Assembly: GCF_022458985.1 (NCBI RefSeq)
Contig: NC_061773.1
Coordinates: 25,640,001-25,704,000, forward strand
Direction: 5' to 3'
Origin: Mugil cephalus
Lineage: Eukaryota; Chordata; Actinopteri; Mugiliformes; Mugilidae
DNA length: 64,000 nucleotides
Shown here: in pieces, positions 51,530 through 63,424 of the stretch
How positions within the stretch are numbered: the stretch's first letter is position 1
Layout: the number at the start of each line of letters is the position of its first letter
Translations under genes and position numbers: made by a program
The notes under the pieces: model-generated
Seen by the model: only the letters and a program-made list of their open reading frames with translations
The model's database searches: none
What the model was told of the DNA's origin: nothing

Positions 51530-51654
51530 CCATGTTCATCTGTTGCAAGCTGCACAAGCAAATCGTCCCCGTTAACGTTTTGTTGAACGATGGCAGGAGG
51601 AGGAGAGGCTGCTGATTTGGTTGCAGATCTTCACACAAAGACATTTTTTCACAG

Positions 51655-51780
51655 TGGACTTCGAAGGAAAAGATGGACACTGTGTGAGAAGGCTGGAGCT
51701 AGCTAGCTTGACCCAGCCAGGGAAATGGTGTGTCCGCTACGTTCAGCTCAGCAACTATGAGGAGAACTCTATTGTTTCTG
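51655..51780 (+). CDS. Orphan coding-like exon (unrecognised)
   Basis: A 126-nt segment lies between a strong acceptor (cattttttcacag) and a GTGAGT donor. It is open in phase 1-1 and encodes DFEGKDGHCVRRLELASLTQ followed by PGKWCVRYVQLSNYEENSIV and SG. Amino-acid composition is protein-like, but I recognise no family and see no partner exon in the window. It could be a fragment of a transposon gene or a lone exon of an undescribed gene. A separate ATG ORF (51590 onward) overlaps in another frame and stops after 38 codons. Confidence 0.25.
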
Positions 51781-52079
51781 GTGAGTACAGTTAATTATAT
51801 TTACATCTTCTATGTGTATTTTTGTCATTCATTAGTTCGACGTCAATGCTCCTGCTGGATTTGACTTATTGAGCTGCTCTAAGTGAGTTTCTTGCTTTAG
51901 TGAAGACATTCATCTCCCTCTATGAGACACTGTCTACGGTGCAACGTCCCGTTTTATCCTGTGTCTGTTTAATGTTGATGGTTGTTGCAGCAGTGGCGTC
52001 ATAACCATCGTATAAGACGTGCTCTGAATGAGGTCGGAGGTCATTGAAGGCCTAGGTGGAAACGGCCTGACATTAACGT

Positions 52080-52235
52080 AGGGGTTCAACAGAGGGTCCA
52101 CGGCCCTTAGAGGGTCCGTGGAGATACTGCAGGGGGGTCATTTGACATTTGTTATATCTGTTTTTTAATTTCCCATCACAAATTAAAAATTCTTTAAATA
52201 CACATCCAACATTTTAGTAAATAGTCAATAATTTC
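52080..52235 (+). mobile_element. hAT-like element fragment (TTGATTAGACATTT family)
   Basis: ggggttcaacagagggtcca, ctgcaggggggtcatttgac and cacatccaacattttagtaa match the start of the element at 29448. Confidence 0.5.
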
Positions 52236-52479
52236 TATAATGATGATTGTTATTTCTATGTTGAAATATTGTAGGAAAAACATAATTTTGGCATTTACAT
52301 ATATATATATAACACGTCTGTTTCAGACATAGAAAGCCTTTCATATGGGGAAAAAAAAATACAGTTGTTTCAAATGTGACCGTGGGGGTGGGGATTAACT
52401 CATGACTTGCATCTAATAATAACACCGGCCTCATCATTCCTAGTTTAAGACTGAGATACGTCTGATCCCGTATCGGCTT

Positions 52480-53350
52480 TCATCGTAAATGACCGTGAAA
52501 CAAAGCCAGCGGCACCGTGTAATATTCATCCCTGAAGTATGACACAATCTTGACCGAACATTCTGTGAGATTGCTTTAAATTGTAAGCTACTTTTTTTTT
52601 TTTTTTTCATGGAAAAGATCTGAAATTAATCAGCAGGCTTGTTGTCCGCTCTCAAAGCCACGATAAAAAGGTTTTAGCGACTGCAGAGGGAAACATAAGA
52701 AGCTTTAGAGGCAGCTTTTATTGAAAGGACCTGACATCTACCTGCCCTCCCTCAAATGACAGGCAATTTTTGACACTTCTCTCACGCAACGGCGCCACGC
52801 AAAAATACCCACGTCCTCCGGGCTGCAGGCCTTCGCCGCGCTGATGCTGTTTACCTTAAAGGACGCCGTGAAGAGCACTGTAAATGAAATGCCTCCTCAC
52901 AACAAATCGTAGACCAATTTATTTGGCAGCTTGAATGTCTACACATGGGCTGATTTCTCTCTTCATCTTTTCATTTTCCTGTTGTCATTATCGACACGTA
53001 TCAGATCAGAGATGGCTTGATGGACTCAATGTGTTGCAACGGCTTGTTCTCACATCTATATTACGGCAGGACTCCCCACAGCACGGCAGCCTGTCGGCAC
53101 TAAGACTCGGGGCCAGTTCTCACTGTGATGGTCAGTTGGAGATTCTTTTTATTTTGATACAGTTATCATTTTCCATTTCCCCACTTGATTGAAGCTTAAA
53201 AGCCAAAGCAGCTCGGATCGTGCCGGCATAAATCTCCAGGCCCATTAATCCTTCCTGGTGTCATCTCTCGCACAGGACTGCCCAGTTGTGTCTAGATATT
53301 CATGGGGAAATTAAATGAATGATACTCCGTGTCAGTCACCCACACAGATT
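52480..53350. promoter_or_regulatory. Candidate conserved block between fezf2 and cadps
   Basis: A long balanced segment, repeat-free apart from a poly-T tract at 52591-52607, with caaatgacaggcaatttttg (TALE-type TGACAG), a gtgtaatattcatccctgaa segment and several ATTA cores. Position in the fezf2-cadps desert fits a long-range enhancer; inferred only. Confidence 0.3.
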
Positions 53351-53799
53351 GGATGTTAAAATAGGCAGAACGCTCGTGCGTTCGCAGTTGATTACTCTTC
53401 CACGTATAGGATATGAAGGATATGAACAGCCTCTGTAGAGACGGGAAGTTTTCCGTTCTCATTTCTGCTTCGCTTCACATCCTCCAATATTCCTGAACGC
53501 CTTAATTTCGGAGGGTGAATAACTGTGTATGAGACGGGGCAGGACATTAACTAAATAAGAAACAAAGAAAGAAAGGGAAAGTATGTCCACTTTCAAATAT
53601 ATATTCAAGTAAGCGTGAGGTACCTTCTTGCATAATCAGAGGATGTAACTGAAAGAGCTTTAATTTAAAAAATATAAATGACTATATTTAAAAAGAATAA
53701 ACCATTTCACAGTTTGTATCAGTGAATCCAAACTGGCTTGTGATAAACTTTTGTTACTAAAAGGCTCTTTTATGATACTACGGGACACAGACAGTGTAA

Positions 53800-54130
53800 T
53801 GCAGACATTTATACTTGTGCCTCATCAGTCTGTCTCACTCTGTAACAACACCACCCAAACACTAGTGGGCGCTGTCTTTTTTTTTCTTTGCTTCACTTTC
53901 ACAACAGCAGCGACTGAAACTTTTGCTGAAATTTGTACGAATGTTTGCATCTCCTCCGTTAACCTTTTCCAGCTTCATTCATCCAGAATAATCAATTCAA
54001 AAATTGAGAAAGAAATGGAGAAGCAGCCGGAATATAATAAAAGAGGAACCACGCTACAAACAAGCGAACCAATCACAGCTCTTGCTGGTCTGCGTTGTTG
54101 CCATGGTTACAGCGTCAAAGTGATGTAGGG
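53800..54130 (+). repeat. Interspersed repeat fragment
   Basis: Contains aaacactagtgggcgctgtc and gaaccaatcacagctcttgc, both typical of dispersed fish repeats. An ORF across it has no family similarity. Confidence 0.35.
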
Positions 54131-54149
54131 TGGCGGTAAATGGCTCAAT

Positions 54150-54520
54150 TTATCTCTTTACTAAAATATGTTGGATTCGTGTTAATGTGCATTTAAAGAA
54201 ATTTAAATTTGTGGGGGTAAATTTAAAAAAAAATATATGAAAAATGTCTAATCAACCAAAGGTTTTGCAACCGCCCAGTCTCCTAGGGGAGTCACGTACC
54301 CCCTGTGGGTCTGTGGGGGTACTGCAGAGGGGTCACAAAATCTTTGGTTGATTAGACATTTGTTATATATATTTACATATATAATAAGGGAAAGTTTAAT
54401 ATTGAATGTGAAATGATAATAATAATGTATGTTTAGAATTATCACTAGTTCAATATAGAACACATACCTACTTAACCTCTCTATCAGTTTGGCTTGAAAA
54501 ACGTTGAAGACCCGTGATGT
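54150..54520. mobile_element. Two hAT-like fragments in inverted orientation
   Basis: aaatgtctaatcaaccaaag near 54244 and ctttggttgattagacattt near 54343 are exact inverted copies about 80 bp apart, so two elements of the 29448 family have inserted end to end. The tail tctatcagtttggcttgaaa (54480) matches the family's other end. Confidence 0.6.
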
Positions 54521-54839
54521 ACAAGTTAAAACCCACGGGATAAGAACATGTCATTCCAAGCAACTTACCATTACGACATGTTTAATACAGTCATGACGCA
54601 TCTTTATTAATTTTCTGTAACCATTTGTCTTCTGGACATTACGTGGGGGGACGGGGGCTGCAGCCTGTCCCAGTTGTCCCCGGACTAGAGGCGGGGTCCA
54701 TCCTGGACAGGTCTCCAGTCTGTCTCAACCATTCAAACTCACTATATAATCTGGAACAATTAAAATCCAGGCAAAGCAAACAACATGAATGAGCCTTTTC
54801 TGTAGCGAGTATGAACATCAACCAGGGGTAAAAAAATAA

Positions 54840-55705
54840 ATACTGACTTTCAGTGCTTTCATTCCCCCTCTTCCTCCACTCTCATCCAAAATCTGTCCTT
54901 TTTTCCCTCTAAGAAGGATTTGTTCACCCTCTCCCATAAAATAATTAAGATGCCCTGTCCTCTTTTAATTTGAGACTGTATTAAATCTAATCCTAGTGAC
55001 TTCAGTCTTAGCTTCCATCTTTATGAACAGATTCTATTTTTTTGTCACCGCAGAATTGTTTCAATCTCCTTCTGGACGGTAAAATAAGCTCCCAAGATGA
55101 CTGATGCTTTAATCCACGGCATTAATTTCAGACTCCCTGTCTCAAGAAAATGCTGGGGGGGGGGGGGGGGGAGAGGTCATTGTCGTGGATTAACAAATAT
55201 GTATTTTTGCAGTCTGCTTGCAAGTTTCACCAGGCTCCTCAGACAACAGGCGACATCAGCGCTCAATGAGTGGACGTGCTCTTTTCACATTTGCTATTCA
55301 CCTTTATTTAAATATTCTTTAGCATGGTGGACCCACCACTAATTTCACACATGGAGCAAAAACACTTCGGGGAGTGAATATCGGGGACATGCATTACTTG
55401 CACACGGGATGACACACAGTTCTAGGAGTACAGTATAGAAAACAGCCGACAGAGGGAAAGTACTGGCAGGTTTCACTTCCCAATAATCCATTAAAAAAAC
55501 AAAAAGAAAAATAACAATAACATGGATTGATTCCTTCATACATCCTGGAATAAAACACAGTGTGTGAATGTGTGTCTATAATAGATGGAAAATAAAGCAT
55601 TTAAATGATATTTGACTTCTACTAAACATTAAATGAATGTGTGGAAAACAGTGTTAGAAACTAAACTACATGTGTATTGCCTTTCTAACTTATCTATTAA
55701 CTGAG

Positions 55706-55736
<31 letters not shown>

Positions 55737-56700
55737 GGCATCAGGTTTATGAAGAAATCAGGCAAAATGTTTCATTAGCTCCTTGTGCAAGTTTAAGGCT
55801 GATTACAGCTTAATCTTGTCTTATTGAGAGTTGATTAAAAGTCAATCCATCAACCTGCTGAACACCTTGAATCATTTTTTGTGGCTACTCTCCAGAAGAC
55901 AGTTCTCCTTATTGTTTTTTCTGACCACTTTTATTCAGCAGGCTTCGAGCTCAAAAAACAAACAAACAAACAAACAAACAAAAAAAAAAACACTGGATTT
56001 AAACAGGATGAGTTCAAATCCATAATAGCATGTAGCATGTAGCATGTAGCACGTAGCACTGCCCCTCCCTCAGTTTCCACTTGGCGTGAACATCAACCGT
56101 TGACATGACAGTAATAACTACTGCTTTTTAACTCATCGGACTAAACTGGGTATTTTCAAAATGTGAACTTTCACTGTTTTAATCACACTCTCAGTTAATA
56201 TTCTTCTGACATGTGGCATTTATATTACAGGCATCACGGAAGCTGGAAAGAATGTTTTAATAACATTCAAAAAAAAAAAAAAGAAAAAAAAAAGCTTATT
56301 CATCATTAACGGAGGAAATCGAGCCCGGATTTAGTTTCAGAGCTTCATCGAGGCTGTTTAGGAGTCGAGCCGTCTATTCCTTTAGCTGTCAGTAGTAACG
56401 TCTTCCACACAATCGCTTCTTTAAAGGCTCCGTCCTCCGTCCAGGTTGCTCAGGAATGTTCCGGTCTTAATTGGCATATTAAATCTGATAAATCTGTCAT
56501 TTAAAACCAGCTCCGTACCAGAAGCTTTAAGAACGCTGAGTGAGTCACATCCTCATTAGTTTACGTTCCTACTCTCTGTGTTCCTATAATTATTACTTTG
56601 GATTCTAGGTCTGTTCAGCATAAATCAGTGTACGCTTTATCCACACATGAATTTTAGTTGTTTTTTTTGTCCACTTTGTGCTCAAACTGGGGTCCCCGGA
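54840..56700. other. Intergenic with simple repeats
   Basis: Contains a G15 tract (55155-55171), (GAAA)n at 55703-55737, (CAAA)n at 55953-55992 and poly-A tracts near 56270-56294. The block 56300-56560 is repeat-free and could be regulatory. No gene seen. Confidence 0.4.
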
Positions 56701-56762
56701 GTCCTCGGGGTCCGTTATACTGTTTTATTAAACGTCACTCTCTCTCTCCTGTATCTGCTGCA

Positions 56763-57345
56763 CAGAAAGGGATATCAACTGATATATCGGACCGATATTT
56801 GTGTTTTTTTTACCGGTATCGGCCGATACACGGGTGCGTTCGATGATACACATATATTTTTTTTCCTTGGCAGAATTTACAGACAGGCGCATCCACAGGC
56901 AGCCCTAAACTGCTGGAGACGCTGCGGACCCATGCAGCCCATACATGGCCCCTCCCCCACTGGCAGAGTTCATGCTCTTTATCATGTTTATCTTTTGGTC
57001 GTGTGGTCATGCAGGTTGTATATGAACCACTGTCCACAGTTTAGACTGGAGCTGTTGTGTTGTTGTTAAGCTTTTGGTAGGAATATGTGTTGATGTTAAA
57101 GCCTAATTCCTAAAGATAAATTCTGCCAATGAGCTTATTTTTTATTTTTTGTGTGTATAAGACCTTAAAATATTCTTTCAGTTCAATAAATGTTCATGTT
57201 TTTGGTTAAATTGAGACTTGTAACATGTTACCATTGTATAATTTTTGTCATGTAAATGGAGGAAGAAAACGCAGTATCAGCTCCAAATATCGGCCCTAAA
57301 CGGTATCGGCCCTAAAACATCCATATCGGTCGATCTCTACCTTTG
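56763..57345. mobile_element. Probable hAT-like MITE with TATCGG-rich ends
   Basis: Starts agggatatcaactgatatat then cggaccgata and ends ccatatcggtcgatctctac; the ends are inverted and imperfect. The motif cggtatcggcc recurs inside. No transposase frame. Confidence 0.5.
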
Positions 57346-57489
57346 TCTTGATAATAGATAAACTCTGTAATAGATAAACTCTTTGTGCATTTCAAACCTT
57401 TGGTCTGAACGTATCAGTGGAGGTTTTAACCTGTTCCATCACTTCGTTTAAGATGTTGCTGTAGCTTGCTGGGGTAGAGCTACGTAGTG

Positions 57490-57710
57490 AAACATTGATC
57501 ATGCGTTTGTCGTTAGGCTTCAATAGAGACAGATATCTGCATCAATTTCACTTGGGATCACAGTATAGTGGCCTAACATGGGCACGGGTCGTCCGCCCAG
57601 ATTTAACAGCTTAAAATAAAGTGAGTGGAGAAATATTTTTTATCAAGCTGCTACAAAGACCTGATACAAAGACAAAGGCTGCTTGGCATAAAGACTGTTT
57701 TTGATCCCTT
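57490..57710. repeat. Local duplication, copy 1
   Basis: Shares cttcaatagagacagatatc, tgcatcaatttcacttggga and ggctgcttggcataaagac with 58428-58665, same orientation, about 940 bp apart. Confidence 0.8.
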
Positions 57711-57717
57711 ACGCCAA

Positions 57718-57862
57718 AGTGTCCTTGAGCAGGAAACCGAACCTCCAGCTGCTCCAAGTGCGTGGCAGTGGTGCATGAATGGGTAGGTGTGTTTGTGACT
57801 GCTTTGAGTACCAATAGGTAGAAAGGCGCTACATAAATAAAAGACCCTTTACCATTTACCAT
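57718..57862 (+). repeat. L2-type LINE 3' tail
   Basis: Contains gtgtccttgagcaggaaacc, tgcatgaatgggtaggtgtg and aaaggcgctacataaataaa, the diagnostic tail of fish L2 elements. Confidence 0.65.
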
Positions 57863-58427
57863 ATTATATAGACCTCATCCCCTGGTTTAGCTGGGAACTA
57901 GTAAGCAGTGACGACAACTAACGGACTGCCGCATTTCGCTGGGTGGGTGAAATTAGGTGTTTTTTGTTCCACTCATGCAAACACTTTGACTCACAAAGTT
58001 TGTGTTAGGCTAAGTAGGCAGGAGTTATTTGGTCCACGAAATAAAACTGACAAAATCTGAACTGCAGGTGAACTTTTGTCATTCTGTTACTAAAGATAAT
58101 TCCACTTTTGCGACCATCAACTTAACTGTCGCCGATTCACTCGGTTTCTTTTGCTGTCGAGATTAACCTCGCATGATTTAAAATACCACAACAGAGAAAC
58201 TAATACGTGACCATTTTCACATTCTTTACAGCACTGGAACGCACAAAAGCAACTTTTTTTTTTTTTTTTGTCAAGACATACAGTACCCTTGGTCGTAAAA
58301 CGTGGGAGCAGGTTAGTCATCCATATTGCTGGTTCCCATTCAGAAATAAAAAGTGTTTAAGCTCATTTTACTTTTGGGAATGTCTCGTGTTAAACCAACA
58401 AGTAACCGCGGTTTCTTGAAGAGGAGA

Positions 58428-58665
58428 AACACTGATCATGCGTTTTGTCGTTGGGCTTCAATAGAGACAGATATCTGCATCAATTTCACTTGGGATCACA
58501 GTATAGTGGCCTAACATGGGCATGAACGGGGTTTGGGGCCCATCTAAACAGCCTAAAATAACATGAGCCGCTACAAAGACTCCACAGAGCTGCATCCACA
58601 TGTGTTTTTTTTTTCTCTTATCTATAAGGCTGCTTGGCATAAAGACCGTTTTTGCCACGTTAATC
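58428..58665. repeat. Local duplication, copy 2
   Basis: Partner of 57490-57710, roughly 300 bp beyond the cadps stop codon on the transcript side, so it may be part of the cadps 3' UTR. Confidence 0.8.
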
Positions 58666-58934
58666 TCAAATACTGTCATGTCTTGTGACTTTTTCATATT
58701 CTGGAAAGATATTTACTCATAACTCTGGCAAAATAAAGCATCGTCGCTGTGAATATGACGTTTTCGTACGTGGAATTATTACAGAATGAAAAACTAAAAG
58801 CAAACAATGGAGGGGGTTCGTTGGATGTTGGGCCGAGCTATGTTGACCCCGTGGAAAGGCTGTGTGGGTTTTCAGGCAGTGTACCTCTCCTTGTGAAAAG
58901 CTTAGCCGCTCCGGTAGTTTTCAGGCCCTTTGAT

Positions 58935-60124
58935 CTAGTTGTCGTTGTCCTCTTCATCGCTGTCCTTCATGGAGATGCCTTGCATCCCTCCCTCCCTCAC
59001 CGAGGCCGTGGCTTCTTCCAAGGTCAGCCGGTTTCTCACGGTGTCGTACATTTTACTGTTTAACGTGGAGTCCAGCACGCCTTGGAGGCGGAAGTCACGG
59101 TACTTTTTCTGTCACAAACACAACAATGAAAAATGTGTAAGGAAAGACATTAGGGTCTGAGAGCTGACATATATACTGGCTGTAGCTTAGCGACTCTGTC
59201 CATCTTCTAACAAATCAAACGATGGAGGAGTCGCCTGAGAACGTCTCTAAGTTGCACGTTCCCGAGTTGAGAATTAACCCAAAACCTGGAGGCATGAAAA
59301 TATTGCGACACCACAGCTGGTACAACCGCTCTCTGCACTGTGAGAATTCCTTCATTTAAATGATGACACATCTCCCACTTCTTTTGCACATCTGCTTTTC
59401 TTTTTGGATCAGGCACAAACACTTCTGATGTCCAATTTGGTGACACAACTCATTATGTTGTATAATGTCAATGTTGTTCAGGCCAAGGACCCCCAAACCT
59501 TTATTTATTTATTTTTTTTAATAATGTGTTCAATGCAATTTTTGCACTTTGCAAATTCATCGTGCGGCCCAGATTAGACCGTCTGGTGGGCTGCTTTTAG
59601 CCCTCGGTCCGTATGTTTGACACCTGTGCTCTAGATTAACATATTGTCTTAAAGACACACATACTACAGGCTGCATACTGCACATATGGGAGATACTTGG
59701 CAGCTATATTCATGGAGGATATGGAATGATAAATGAGCAGAATGTGGGTCACAGTGAATGGTAGTGATCTGTCACGATGCCCGCTGTGCCATCACCACGC
59801 TTTTACATCGTCACCTTTCTTTGTGGGCTGATGGCCACTGGTGGCAAAACACCAGTGTACAAATGTACTTTTAAGAAGAGCAGATATCAAATGGTGAAAA
59901 TCTTGCATGCACCCAGAGTCGCTCTGTTATTTACGGTGTGATTATTCAGGAAGTAAAAGTCGAGGGAATCACCTGGCTTCCATTTGGAGAAACGTAGGAG
60001 AAAAAGTGGTCATACTCACTTTGACAACCCTGATGAGAATCTTCAGCTGATAAACGTGGAGCTGCAGGTCCATACGGTCAGTCAGCCACGTTCCTATAAG
60101 GTTCATAGTGCTGGTGTACCATTG
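58935..60124 (-). CDS. cadps: cadps, last two coding exons (partial gene)
   Basis: Exon 60020-60124 (35 codons, phase 0) encodes [20 protein letters not shown] and so on; exon 58935-59108 (57 codons plus TAG) encodes [20 protein letters not shown] and so on, ending in the acidic tail DSDEEDNDN. Acceptors TTGCAG and GTGACAG and donor GTGAGT are canonical. These match the C-terminus of CADPS/CAPS1, which primes dense-core and synaptic vesicles for calcium-triggered fusion at the plasma membrane by acting with SNAREs and PIP2. I chose CADPS over CADPS2 because of its position beside fezf2. The rest of the gene lies beyond the right edge; no further cadps exon is recognised in 60125-64000. Substitutions relative to the mammalian tail are few. 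Confidence 0.94.
59540..59640. mobile_element. hAT-like terminal fragment
   Basis: gcggcccagattagaccgtc to gtttgacacctgtgctctag, the other end of the element type seen at 30353, located in the last cadps intron. Confidence 0.5.
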
Positions 60125-60589
60125 CTGCAACAGACACACAAACACAAAGCAGGTATCAGGCTTTTTCCATAGCGAGACCTTCTGCTCTACATTGCTCTAT
60201 AGCGTGATTTTAGCCTCGTTTTTAACAGATAACAAGTTGAAGGAGCAGGTGGACTAGCACTGGAAGAAATAAATTGCTATTTTCTAATGTTTACAGGTTA
60301 TAATAACACAATTGCATGATTTTTTTTATCTTTTTCTTTCCAAAATACAATTTTTATTTTCCATTTTAGAGTTTGTATCTCCCAGGATACGTTGCCCATT
60401 TAGGGTATAAAATAAAACAAATTCCTATTTGTCAAATAGGTCATATGTTAACTTTTAAAATATATTACAGGCAATTAATTAGCTACTTTCTCTCAGGTTT
60501 TGTGTACAAAGTTATAACAATGCAACAGGAGCTCAATAAGGTTTTTGTTGTTCTCCCGTTTGACCATTGAACCAGTTTTGAATGTGATG

Positions 60590-61140
60590 AGGCAGCTAAT
60601 GTTCCGGATGTGGGGAGGAAGGGAGTTCCGGGGGCCACGGTGCTGAGTGGTTAGATGATCGGTGACCGAAAGGTGGATTGATGAGGAGGAACTTTAAAAG
60701 AAGGATCTTGAAGGTGATGTGGTAGTGGATGGGCGGCCAGTGGAGTTGCTGTAAAACATTCGTGATGTAACTGGTGGTGGAGGTTCTGGACCAGTTGTAG
60801 TTTGTGAAGTGATTTGAAGGGGAGACCACACAGAACAGAGTTGCAATAGTCAAGGCGGGATGTGACCAGGGAATGGATGAGGTTGCCGGTGGATTTGGGT
60901 GTGAGGGTTGATAGTGTGAAGGTGGAAGGAAGTAGGCGGTCCTGGTGACTTGGTTAATGTGGGGCTGTAGTGAAAGTGTGGAATCCAGAACAACGCAGAG
61001 GCTCTTGACCTGGAGGGGGAAGGTGAAATTGTGGAGTTGCTGAGGGGTAGTGAGAACCTGTGGGATTTGGACAGGGTGGATTTTTTTTGCCAATTAAGAG
61101 GATTTCGGTCTTATTACTGTTTAATTTTAGGAGTGTGAAC
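60590..61140 (-). mobile_element. L2-type LINE reverse-transcriptase C-terminal fragment
   Basis: A minus-strand open frame (60596-61093) resembles the L2 RT C-terminus: [20 protein letters not shown], then [20 protein letters not shown]. Frame shifts lie between the blocks (the [10 protein letters not shown] segment is out of frame). The element lies in a cadps intron in sense orientation and is non-functional. Confidence 0.75.
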
Positions 61141-61149
61141 CAGAGCTGG

Positions 61150-61372
61150 AGTTCATTTGGACAGTCTCAGAGGGAGGTGACTGTTTAGACTGTGTTCCTG
61201 TGTAAACCATGAAGTCGTACAAAAAGTCAGACACCTAAATATCCCTTGCACGAATATCTCAAACCAACATTGTTTGGGTTCGCTTGATAAATGCTGCCAC
61301 AGACTTTTTTCCTCTTTGTATTTAACCATCATCTCATCAACTGGTTCCATTAACTGAATCAGGTGAAACATC
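61150..61372 (-). pseudogene. piggyBac transposase remnant
   Basis: The minus-strand frame contains EPVDEMMVKYKEEKSLWQHL and then CWFEIFVQG, matching the piggyBac DDE-domain block DE-M-(V/I)-(K/P)-(Y/F)-K-G...SLKQY-P-KP. A one-base frame change then gives LYDFMVYTGTQSK, the expected next segment (YDF-VYTG). The conserved Gly after YK is Glu. Only about 75 codons survive. Confidence 0.55.
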
Positions 61373-61379
61373 AGGTGGC

Positions 61380-62350
61380 AAAACTACAGATGTTGGATGC
61401 TTTTTCTTGTAGACCTACTCCCTACTTAAATTCCCTGAAAACATACTTACACTGGTAAATGAATCAGTTTAAGAGTTAAATGAAGTGTAACCAATATTTG
61501 TCACCTCTATATAAGTGATTATCTGTAGATTAAAGGCTCCAGTCTTTGGTTTCTCCTTCTCTGAATGTCATTTGTGTGCTGGCTGAAGTTGATTGTGTAG
61601 CCAAAGAAGTGTGTGATGTCACCGTTGCTGTGTATTATAATAGGAGTTAGATTCTTTCTGGATTGCTCGGGGCGAAGACAGAAGGACAATACCGGCGTAC
61701 ATAAAGTCAGCAGAAAGACGTGTCTAATCCCAAGATGTTGATGTCATGTCCGTCAGAAAATGATGCAGCACAGAGCAGCTAGAAGTTGTTCTGCTCCAGT
61801 TCAGCGACGCCCACAGTTCGTCTGAGATCCGTCACTGTCCCACGGGCTAAGGATCTATTTAAGTCTAAAGTGTGGACCGCGGGACGATCCAGCAGCAATT
61901 GAGGTGTCAGTTAATGTGAATCCTAATAAAGAGAGCGGCTAATAATGCTCCCGGCACACAGCAACATGTTCTGAGAATACAAGCACTCGTCTAAGTGCTT
62001 GAAAGAAATTTTATTCTAGTCTAAACTGTGTTGACATTGACTCTCTTTCCTGATGAACACATTCTCGCTGATTACGGTGTAGCTCAATGACAGAAAGGAA
62101 AGTGATTCTGGGAAATTAAGACACTTTCACTCACTGACAATTCACATTTTCCGTCTTGAAGTAACAGACAGACAGGTTTTATTTGACTGTCACACACGTT
62201 TCCCCAAGAATTACAGTGTCAGCTGTCATGGTTGGCAAAACCCTGAGAAACCCTGACAAACATATATTAATTTCAAAAACAAAGTATTAATCTTAAAATG
62301 TGGCCTACATCAAATACATACTACAAGAAAATACAAATCAGCTGCCAGAT
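61380..62350. other. cadps intron, no feature recognised
   Basis: No exon or named repeat. The part 61850-62000 (gagcggctaataatgctccc, caagcactcgtctaagtgct) is balanced and could be regulatory. Confidence 0.35.
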
Positions 62351-62354
62351 TTAA

Positions 62355-62832
62355 CCTCCTGAGACCTGACGTCCTCATACCGGGACATTAAATTTTAGGT
62401 TTGTTGCAGCTTATTCTGCTTCATTTAGACTTGTCGTCCTCATAAGGAGACACTTTTGTCTGCAATGCACTGGTAGCAAAGGGTCAATACGCTTGTTTAT
62501 TTACGCTTATTAAATTTTCTAGTTTTACACGACACGCAAATTTAACAAACTCACAAGTACTCGTTTGAGGACGTTGGGATTTCATCGTTTCCAATTTTGC
62601 TTTTGCATTAAAATGAACAGTTTTATATTTTGGTTCACATTGGGGACTTAAATTGTAATATACAGTGAAATAACTCCTGTGTCCACATAAAGTTTTTTTT
62701 AAAAATGACTTCCATTTCAAAGATGATGCTTATTTCTTTTATTTCTTAGGTCCTACTGATCCCAAATACCTAAAGATCTCATCTTATCTTAAATTCAGAA
62801 GCATTCTAAAGAAATGCTTGGGTCTCAGGAGG
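62355..62832. mobile_element. 478-bp piggyBac-like MITE
   Basis: TTAA at 62351-62354 and at 62833-62836 flanks perfect 12-bp terminal inverted repeats CCTCCTGAGACC / GGTCTCAGGAGG. TTAA target duplication with CC-starting ends is diagnostic of piggyBac-type transposition. No transposase inside. A truncated relative is at 45600-45790. Confidence 0.78.
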
Positions 62833-62839
62833 TTAAGAT

Positions 62840-63420
62840 AGTTGATATGTTTTGAACATCTACCTTTTGTTAAGTTACATTCCAATACTTTTGGTGCCTG
62901 ATAATAATACTAAACTATACTTTTATAGTATTGTTTTGACTGGCAGCGCAATGGACAGTTTATTGTAAACTCAAGAGACCTTTCCCTCTCGCTATTATTG
63001 GCACAGTTTTTACCACCTTGACATAAGCCCAGTGTTCTGTTCAGACAAACTCTCTCAGAGGACGGTAGCGCTGAAAAAAAAAAAAAAGGAGCCGAAAGGC
63101 TGCAGATGTTGCCTCTTTGGGACTAGGCAGTTGCCAGTCTTAATTGATGAATAATGATGGGCTGATACTAATAGAAGCTGACTGACATTCAGCGGTCATA
63201 GCGGAATGGGTGGAGCGATGGGGAGGAAAGGGAAGAGAAATGAAGAAGAAGAAGAAAAGGGGGAAGCAGTGTATGTGTGTGCATGTGTCTTTAGAGGGAA
63301 TTAGATGCTAGGGGCTTCATTCTAAGTTGTACAAGATAGGCTTTATCATTGGAAGTAAACAACTATTGGCCACGACGAATGTAACAATCGAAGGGGTAAT
63401 TACATTAACAGATTCCTCTA
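62840..63420. other. cadps intron, possible regulatory block
   Basis: Contains ccagtcttaattgatgaata, gcttcattctaagttgtaca and gtaattacattaacagattc, repeat-free ATTA-rich stretches around a short poly-A (63074-63087). No coding frame. Confidence 0.25.
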
Positions 63421-63424
63421 TTAG

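Noticed and set aside
59836-59857. Perfect 8-bp hairpin CACTGGTG/CACCAGTG in a cadps intron as an RNA element
   Set aside because: Short palindromes of this size occur by chance at this scale, and nothing around it supports a structured RNA.
60596-61093. 165-aa minus-strand ORF as a host gene
   Set aside because: Its blocks match the C-terminus of L2-type reverse transcriptases, with frame shifts, so it is a LINE fragment.
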